Positions 6,345-11,025 of a DNA stretch of 11,025 bases are shown here, piece by piece. The position numbers were made by a program, and so were the translations under genes. Source of the stretch: Lachnospiraceae bacterium UBA1066. Its GTDB lineage: Bacteria; Bacillota; Clostridia; Lachnospirales; Lachnospiraceae. Each line of letters starts with the position of its first letter. Within the stretch, counting starts at the first letter, position 1. Location of the stretch: the NCBI GenBank assembly GCA_002316215.1, contig DCDB01000065.1:1-11025 (forward strand). Reading direction: 5' to 3'. Below the pieces are notes generated by a model. It was not told the origin of the DNA, did not search any database, and saw only the letters and a program-made list of their open reading frames with translations.

Positions 6345-7985
6345 ATGAAAAGAAAGGAGCGGACTGTGCAGGAGAAAATGAAGGCGGATCAAGATAAAAT
6401 GGCGGAACGGAAAGGCAGCATCACCATCTATCTCAGCCTCATGATGACGCTTATGATTTCTCTCATCATGGCTTCGATTCTTTCCGTGAAGGTGCAGGCC
6501 GGGCGCATGCAGCTGGCGAACAGTGTGGATCAGGCGATGTTTTCCCTTTTCGGACAATATGACCGGGAACTGCTTGATAAATATGACGTCTTTTTCCTTG
6601 ACGGAAGCCGCGGCGCATCGGGATTGCATATTGAAAAATGCTATGACCGGCTGCTTACGGATATGAGCTATATTCTTAAGCCGAACAAAAACCGGAGCAT
6701 TTTCGGCGGAAAAAATCTCCTGACACTGAACGAAGCCAAGGGCTCCGTCACCGGCTATACGCTGGCGACGGATGCAGGAGGCGCGCCTTTTGCATCCCAG
6801 ATTGTCGACTATATGAAGGATACGATCGGGCTTCAGGGCCTTTCCCTTCTTCTTGCCCGTGTCACGCAGCCGGCCGAAACCGTGCGGCAGCAGGAAAATG
6901 AAAACATTGATTTGGCGGCCGGAAATGTCGAAAGTACAGGCGCTGCAGCCGGAAACGGAATTTCCGGACAGACCTATGCCGATCTGGAAGCCGCATCGGC
7001 AGAAGCGGTAAATGCGGATGCGGAAGCAGCCGAGGCCGACCGGCTTTCGGGCGGTACGGGAGAGACAGAGGCTCAGGCAAATGCGGCTGCGGTTCCGGAA
7101 GATTTTGTCAATCCGCTGCCGGCACTTACGGAACTGAAAAATACATCCATCCTTAATCTGGTCATTAAAGATACGGACAGTATATCGCAAAAAACAATGC
7201 AGCTATCAGAACTGCTGAGCGGACGCGAAAAGGAAAGCGGGATGGGAGTGGTTTCCGTCAAAACGGATCTTAACAGCACGGAAAGCCGCCTGCTGTTCAA
7301 TGAATTCATTTTAAAGAAATTCGGAACTTACAGGAAGCCTTCGGAGAGAGCAGGCCTTTCTTATCAGCTGGAATATATCCTTCAGGGAAAGGACAGCGAC
7401 ATCTCAAATCTTGAGGGCGTCGTGACAAAAATCCTGCTTATGCGCGAGGCGGCCAATATGGTCTTTCTTCTTACGAACGCGCAGAAACATGCTGAAATCC
7501 AGGCCGCTTCTGAGGCAATTGCCGCGCTTCTCTTACTGCCGGGACTGGCACCCGTGCTGGCGCTGCTTTTTACAGCCGGCTGGGCATTTCTGGAAAGCGT
7601 CATTGATCTCCGGGGACTTCTTTCCGGACACCGCATGGCGCTGGTAAAGACAGAGTCGACGTGGCAGGTGGATATCAGGATGTTTACCAGCATTAAGGAA
7701 GGTACTCCGATTAACGGCGCGGCAACTGATTTTGACAGCTTTATTAAGGACGATCCCCAGGGCTTTACGTATGAAGAATATCTGCGCATTCTGCTTTTTC
7801 TTACTGCCCGTGAGAAAGTGACGGCCGGCTGCATGGATATGGCTGAGAACACGATCCGCAGCGGCGGCCGCGAAAAATTCAGGCTGGACTGCTGCATCGA
7901 CAGCCTCTCCGTTGAGATGAATGTGCGTTCGGAAGAACGCATCACCTTCACAACAGAAAAGACATTCTGCTACCGGGACTTGTAA
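6345..7985 (+). CDS. DUF5702-like membrane-anchored Tad-locus protein
   Basis: A 546-residue protein. After a charged N-terminus, KGSITIYLSLMMTLMISLIM starts a membrane helix (about 25-47), followed by AGRMQLANSVDQAMFSLFGQYDRELLDKYDVFFLDGS, the pattern I associate with DUF5702 proteins of clostridial Tad loci. A low-complexity Ala/Glu-rich segment lies around 185-245. A second hydrophobic stretch (LLLLPGLAPVLALLFTAGWAFLES, about 395-420) precedes LRGLLSGHRMALVKT and TYEEYLRILLFLTAREK, also typical of the family. The KGSITI start resembles the two pseudopilins downstream, but Tyr replaces the usual Glu. It is probably a minor pilus or surface component facing outward; its precise role is unknown. 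The start is uncertain: GTG at 6366 has a better ribosome binding site (AAAGGAG, 6 bases away) than ATG 6345. Confidence 0.75.
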   Translation: MKRKERTVQEKMKADQDKMAERKGSITIYLSLMMTLMISLIMASILSVKVQAGRMQLANSVDQAMFSLFGQYDRELLDKYDVFFLDGSRGASGLHIEKCYDRLLTDMSYILKPNKNRSIFGGKNLLTLNEAKGSVTGYTLATDAGGAPFASQIVDYMKDTIGLQGLSLLLARVTQPAETVRQQENENIDLAAGNVESTGAAAGNGISGQTYADLEAASAEAVNADAEAAEADRLSGGTGETEAQANAAAVPEDFVNPLPALTELKNTSILNLVIKDTDSISQKTMQLSELLSGREKESGMGVVSVKTDLNSTESRLLFNEFILKKFGTYRKPSERAGLSYQLEYILQGKDSDISNLEGVVTKILLMREAANMVFLLTNAQKHAEIQAASEAIAALLLLPGLAPVLALLFTAGWAFLESVIDLRGLLSGHRMALVKTESTWQVDIRMFTSIKEGTPINGAATDFDSFIKDDPQGFTYEEYLRILLFLTAREKVTAGCMDMAENTIRSGGREKFRLDCCIDSLSVEMNVRSEERITFTTEKTFCYRDL

Positions 7986-8092
7986 GGATGCTGCCGAAAC
8001 ATGGGAAAAACAAAAGGTGTGGCTGTGCGGGTCTGTGGAAGAAAAAGCGCAGCAGGAAAAGACCGGGACACGGGAATGGGAGGAACGGAGGA

Positions 8093-9067
8093 ATGCCTTT
8101 TCTGGAAATAGGTAAAAAAATAAAACTTTTCAGACGCATTTCCGTGACGAAGAAAAGGCATTCCCCCGTTCCTTCCGGCGCGGTCAAAGAGCCTCCGGAT
8201 GAAGCGTGTATTACGGATGGATCAGGAGTACCGGACGGATCAGGAATTACGGACGGATCAGGAGTACCGGACGGATCAGGAATTACGGACGGATCAGGTG
8301 TACCGGACGGATCAGGAATTACGGACGGATCAGGTGCTATGGACAGGTCAGATATATGCAGGGGTTCCAGGCGGATGTTGAATCTTAGGCGGGCTTCCCT
8401 CACGGTTGAAGCGGCGATAGCGCTTCCGTTCTTTTTCATGGCTGTGGTCATGCTGATTACTTTTATGGATGCCGTAGGAATCCAGACGTCCAAAAATCTG
8501 GAGCTTTCGAATAAAGCCCGGAAAATTGCGATGATGAGTTCGGCTGCAGGTTCTGCGGCGCGCGGGACGGCCGCCGACGGCATCTATATAGATCTGGCTG
8601 AAAATTACAGCTTTAAATATCCTTTTACCGTCCTTCCGGTTCCGGATCTTAAGATTGCGCTCCGCGCGCGGGTCTATCCATGGGTCGGATACAAAACGGG
8701 CAGTGACGATGCGGATGACAGCAATGATTCGGATGAGATGGTTTATATCACCGACAACGAGAGTGTTTATCATACGCATGCCGACTGTACGCATCTTGAC
8801 CTTACGATTATTGAGACGACGACAGACGCTGTCGGCTCTCTTCGCAATAAATACGGACAGAAATATAAAAAATGCGACTATTTTCCAAAAGATTATACAG
8901 GCACCGTCTATGTAACGGAAAAAGGAGACTGTTATTATCCTTCGCTGAATTACGGAGGCGTAACGAGGCATGTACATCTGGCAAAAAAATCGGAAGTCAG
9001 CGACCTTAAAAAATGCGATCGCTGCGCGGCACGGGACGGTACGGACGGAGAAGATGACGGAACTTAA
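8093..9067 (+). CDS. TadE-like pseudopilin with duplicated Cys/His modules
   Basis: A 324-residue product from this start. RRASLTVEAAIALPFFFMAVVM (99-120) is a TadE-type pseudopilin helix with Glu106 in the pilin position. Before it lie a Lys/Arg-rich segment and 18-bp repeats encoding ITDGSG/VPDGSG; after it comes a probably extracellular domain. That domain holds two related modules. One starts VYIT at 217, with YHTHADCTHL (His227, His229, Cys232, His234) and Cys261. The other starts VYVT at 272, with Cys280 and a closing CDRC (Cys308, Cys311). They look like small metal- or disulfide-forming units. An Asp-rich linker lies around 200-215. The start is uncertain: ATG 8093 has GGGAGG 9 bases upstream, whereas ATG 8375 directly before the pilin segment would give about 230 residues and leave the repeats untranslated. 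ATG 7988 lacks a usable ribosome binding site. Confidence 0.72.
   Translation: MPFLEIGKKIKLFRRISVTKKRHSPVPSGAVKEPPDEACITDGSGVPDGSGITDGSGVPDGSGITDGSGVPDGSGITDGSGAMDRSDICRGSRRMLNLRRASLTVEAAIALPFFFMAVVMLITFMDAVGIQTSKNLELSNKARKIAMMSSAAGSAARGTAADGIYIDLAENYSFKYPFTVLPVPDLKIALRARVYPWVGYKTGSDDADDSNDSDEMVYITDNESVYHTHADCTHLDLTIIETTTDAVGSLRNKYGQKYKKCDYFPKDYTGTVYVTEKGDCYYPSLNYGGVTRHVHLAKKSEVSDLKKCDRCAARDGTDGEDDGT
8210..8353 (+). repeat. 18-bp minisatellite, 7 good copies plus 1 degenerate
   Basis: Two 18-bp types alternate: ATTACGGACGGATCAGGA and GTACCGGACGGATCAGGA, giving a 36-bp higher-order period from 8210 to 8335. A decayed unit GCTATGGACAGGTCAGAT follows (8336-8353). In the pseudopilin frame it encodes alternating ITDGSG and VPDGSG. 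The unit is a multiple of three, so copy-number change would keep the frame. Other frames on both strands are also open across it, so openness here is weak evidence of coding. Confidence 0.9.
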
Positions 9068-9176
9068 GAGCATGGCACTGTAAATGCTTCATATTCTGAG
9101 AAGGCTTCAGACACTGAAATTACGGAAAACTTTGAGACTTATATTGGAACATAAACAAAGATCGGAGCGGCTGAAG

Positions 9177-9623
9177 ATGGAAAATATACTTCCGGCGAAA
9201 TTGCCGGTTGGAACGATTGCTGCGCTGCTGTTTCTTCTCTTTAACAGCGTCTGTGACATCCGGAAAAGAAGAATCAGCCTTCGGGCCGCCGCATTGGCAG
9301 GAGGCTGCGGCATTGTTTTTGCACTTATGGAAAGGAAGGATCTTCCGGCCGGGCTTTTCCTTTCCCTGATGCCGGGTGCGGTTTTACTTCTTCTGGGGCT
9401 GCTCAGCCGCTGGGCTGTCGGGGGCGGTGACGGAATTGCGATGCTGGTTTTCGGTCTCTATTATCCTGCTGCGGAAACTGCGGAAATCCTTCTGCTTGCT
9501 CTTTTGATATCCTCGCTTTTGGCCATTGTCCTGCTGATCATGAAAAAGAAAGGAAAAGAGAGCTTTCCGTTCCTGCCGTGTCTTCTGATGGGGAATGTAC
9601 TCTTTTTGGTGCTGCCGAAATGA
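9177..9623 (+). CDS. A24-family prepilin peptidase (TadV/CpaA type)
   Basis: A 148-residue polytopic membrane protease that would cleave the leaders of the Flp pilin and pseudopilins on the cytoplasmic side. The two catalytic aspartates are visible: Asp27 in NSVCDIRKRRIS and Asp85 in the GxGD motif (VGGGDGIAML). Hydrophobic segments lie near 9-25, 36-50, 55-78, 86-97, 101-122 and 131-147. It is short and lacks the N-terminal methyltransferase domain of type IV pilus PilD, as usual for Tad peptidases. The start at 9177 is chosen because GGAG lies 9 bases before it and it begins just before the first helix; an in-frame ATG at 9084 would add a basic stretch with no good ribosome binding site. 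Its stop overlaps the next start (ATGA), so the two are probably translationally coupled. Confidence 0.85.
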   Translation: MENILPAKLPVGTIAALLFLLFNSVCDIRKRRISLRAAALAGGCGIVFALMERKDLPAGLFLSLMPGAVLLLLGLLSRWAVGGGDGIAMLVFGLYYPAAETAEILLLALLISSLLAIVLLIMKKKGKESFPFLPCLLMGNVLFLVLPK

Positions 9624-10003
9624 AAAGTCTGCAAAAGGCTTCATTTACGATTGAAATGGCACTCATTATGCCGGTAATTCTTCTTGTCGTGTTTTCGGGC
9701 ATTTATCTGATGGCCCATGTCAGGAACAGGGCGTTTCTTACAGCTTCGGCGTGCGAGCAGGCTGTCAGCGGTCACGATCCGGAGACGCCGGCACTTTTTG
9801 CGGCGGTTGATCCGGCACGGTCGAAAGAAGACAGTGAAGAGCGTCGGACGGTTTCCTTTAAGGCCGGTACCATTTATTTTTCAGGACAGGCGTTATGGGA
9901 CATAAAGGCGGAAGGAACCTATGAAAAAATCAAACCGGTTACGTTTATACGGAAGTTCCTGGCTGCCAGGCAGCTCGTGGAACCTCAGGACGGACTTGAT
10001 TAA
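9620..10003 (+). CDS. Second TadE-like pseudopilin
   Basis: A 127-residue protein with a pseudopilin N-terminus KASFTIEMALIMPVILLVVF (6-25, Glu12 in the pilin position), one membrane helix to about 31, then a small soluble domain of about 95 residues with a beta-rich middle (RRTVSFKAGTIYFSGQALWDIKAEG). It is probably processed by the peptidase encoded just upstream and acts as a minor pilus component. The start codon shares ATGA with the peptidase stop. No strong ribosome binding site is seen, which fits translational coupling. An upstream in-frame ATG at 9578 inside the peptidase gene is less likely. Confidence 0.75.
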   Translation: MKSLQKASFTIEMALIMPVILLVVFSGIYLMAHVRNRAFLTASACEQAVSGHDPETPALFAAVDPARSKEDSEERRTVSFKAGTIYFSGQALWDIKAEGTYEKIKPVTFIRKFLAARQLVEPQDGLD

Positions 10004-10016
10004 AGGAGGCATACAG

Positions 10017-11025
10017 GTGGATGCGGAATTCAAAAGGGATATGAATCACAGCTATATGATCCTGAAGAGCAGAGAAGATATGGATATGGAATCTTATGAG
10101 ACCAGGGTGATTCTTGCGAACAATATCGCCGGTATTCTTCCCTGCCGTCTTTCTTATATCAACGAAGATACATACTTCAGCTATGATATTACCTCCCGGC
10201 AGAGTCTTCCCGTGCTTTGCGAGAGCCTGAAAATAAACAAAGAAGATCTTCGGAAAATTCTGGAAAGCATCCTGACGACCCTGGCAGGGCTGGAGGATTA
10301 TCTTCTGGATCTTAAGCATCTTGTCCTGGAACCGAAATTTGTTTATGTGAACTTTGAAACAAGGCAGACGTCGCTCTGCTTCGTGCCTTTTTACGGCCGG
10401 GATATCCGTGAAAGCCTGCGTAACCTTACGGAATATCTTCTGACGAAAATAAACCATGAGGATCAGGAAGGAGTTGTGCTGGGATATCGTTTTTATCATG
10501 AACTTCAGGAAAGTAATTCGCAGCTTGGGGATATGCAGAGACTTCTGGCAGGCGGCAGCGCGGGATCAGTAAAAGACAATACCGGAGGAAGACCGGAATC
10601 AGGTCCGGAAGAGGAAGAATCCGGGATAAGGATGTATGCCGGGACGGATGCCGCGAACGGAATCTTTGAGAAAAATTCAGGAGAATACAGTAAGAAAGCG
10701 GAAGAAAACGAATTCTTTTATGAAGAGAATGCCGGAGAAAATGGATACGGAGCAAGTGATGGCAGGGAAAAAAGTTATGAAGCGAAGAGCGGCAGAGAAA
10801 AAAGTTACGGGGCGAAGCGGGGCAGAGAACATGTATGGGAAGAGAAAAGTACACGCCTGACAGTTCTGAGAAAATTGCATGTTGAACCTGCGGCTGTAAG
10901 AATCGCGGCGGGAGGAGCTGCAATTGCGGCGGTCGTTTATGTATTCCTTCATTTTCAGGGGAGTATGTCCGCAAACCCTTATACCTGGGGCGGTGCAGCC
11001 GCAGGCTGTGCGGCTGCTGCGACAG
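10017..11025 (+). CDS. DUF6382-like Tad-locus protein, 3' end outside window
   Basis: A partial gene with 336 residues visible. Residues 1 to about 170 (HSYMILKS..., NNIAGILPCRLSYINEDTYF, YDITSRQSL, LLDLKHLVLEPKFVYVN, CFVPFYGRDIRESL) have the pattern I associate with DUF6382, usually joined to a C-terminal FHA domain. A charged, Glu/Gly-rich linker spans about 185-280 and contains 10-residue repeats. A membrane helix follows at about 292-312 (AAVRIAAGGAAIAAVVYVFL), then an Ala-rich stretch at the window end. The likely topology is an N-terminal cytosolic domain anchored in the membrane. The start is GTG, with AAGGAGG at 10003-10009 and 7 bases of spacing; ATG 10021 is out of frame and soon stops. 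An FHA domain downstream would suggest phosphothreonine signalling at the pilus, but it is not in this window. Confidence 0.75.
   Translation, partial: MDAEFKRDMNHSYMILKSREDMDMESYETRVILANNIAGILPCRLSYINEDTYFSYDITSRQSLPVLCESLKINKEDLRKILESILTTLAGLEDYLLDLKHLVLEPKFVYVNFETRQTSLCFVPFYGRDIRESLRNLTEYLLTKINHEDQEGVVLGYRFYHELQESNSQLGDMQRLLAGGSAGSVKDNTGGRPESGPEEEESGIRMYAGTDAANGIFEKNSGEYSKKAEENEFFYEENAGENGYGASDGREKSYEAKSGREKSYGAKRGREHVWEEKSTRLTVLRKLHVEPAAVRIAAGGAAIAAVVYVFLHFQGSMSANPYTWGGAAAGCAAAAT
10746..10835 (+). repeat. 30-bp tandem repeat (three units) in the linker of the DUF6382-like gene
   Basis: Three 10-residue units are encoded in tandem: YGASDGREKS, YEAKSGREKS and YGAKRGREHV (residues 244-273). 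At DNA level they share GGCAGRGAAAAAAGTTA-like blocks at 30-base spacing. They lie in a charged, probably disordered linker before the membrane helix. Confidence 0.7.

Noticed and set aside
6339..7190. - strand open frame of 283 residues
   Set aside because: Antisense to the DUF5702-like gene; Cys/Arg/His-rich composition typical of a shadow frame.
8210..8353. CRISPR array
   Set aside because: The units are contiguous 18-bp repeats with no unique spacers, and no cas genes are nearby.
8348..9073. - strand open frame of 241 residues
   Set aside because: Antisense to the TadE-like gene, with Arg/Ile-rich composition and no recognisable domain.
10426..10974. - strand open frame of 182 residues
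   Set aside because: Antisense to the DUF6382-like gene; Pro/His/Leu-rich without motifs.

Overview
The window looks like the chromosome of a Gram-positive Clostridia member, most likely a Lachnospiraceae-type gut or anaerobe genome. The reasons are moderate GC, strong AGGAGG-type ribosome binding sites, and a Tad/Flp pilus locus containing a DUF5702-like protein, TadE-like pseudopilins and a DUF6382-like protein, a combination I associate with that family. The assignment is an inference; no rRNA or other taxonomic marker is present.

Left part (1-5577): carbon metabolism. A stand-alone TIM-barrel amidohydrolase (195-968, +) has its own extended -10 promoter and a terminator. To its right, a leftward (- strand) cluster reads, in transcription order, a XylA-like sugar isomerase (4458-3424), a PfkB-family sugar kinase (3213-2092) and a class II ketose-bisphosphate aldolase (1995-1144), closed by a strong hairpin at 1091-1120. 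A divergent AraC-family regulator (4606-5577, +) sits next to the isomerase. Isomerase, then kinase, then aldolase is the standard logic for breaking down an aldose through ketose and ketose-phosphate to two short fragments. The sugar cannot be read from the sequence, and no transporter is in the window. The isomerase carries a His where classical xylose isomerase has a metal-binding Asp, as in L-rhamnose isomerases, so the substrate may not be xylose.

Middle (5578-5908): non-coding, with a terminator hairpin, small repeats, a possible promoter and one half-copy of a dispersed palindromic repeat. Four related copies lie at 1-21, 45-80, 2044-2071 and 3340-3372, all between genes.

Right part (5909-11025): the back half of a Tad (tight adherence, type IVc-like) pilus locus, all on +. 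The order is a 55-residue Flp1-type pilin, a C-poor purine-rich tandem-repeat spacer, a DUF5702-like membrane-anchored protein, a TadE-like pseudopilin with duplicated Cys/His modules and an 18-bp minisatellite upstream of its pilin-like segment, an A24 prepilin peptidase, a second TadE-like pseudopilin (4-nt overlap), and a DUF6382-like protein cut by the window end. Proteins with prepilin-like N-termini lie directly beside the peptidase that probably cleaves them. The motor ATPase and platform genes (TadA/B/C/Z) are not in the window, and the segment to the left is metabolic, so they must lie downstream or elsewhere. Tandem repeats recur in this locus at three places (about 18-19 bp, 18 bp and 30 bp units).
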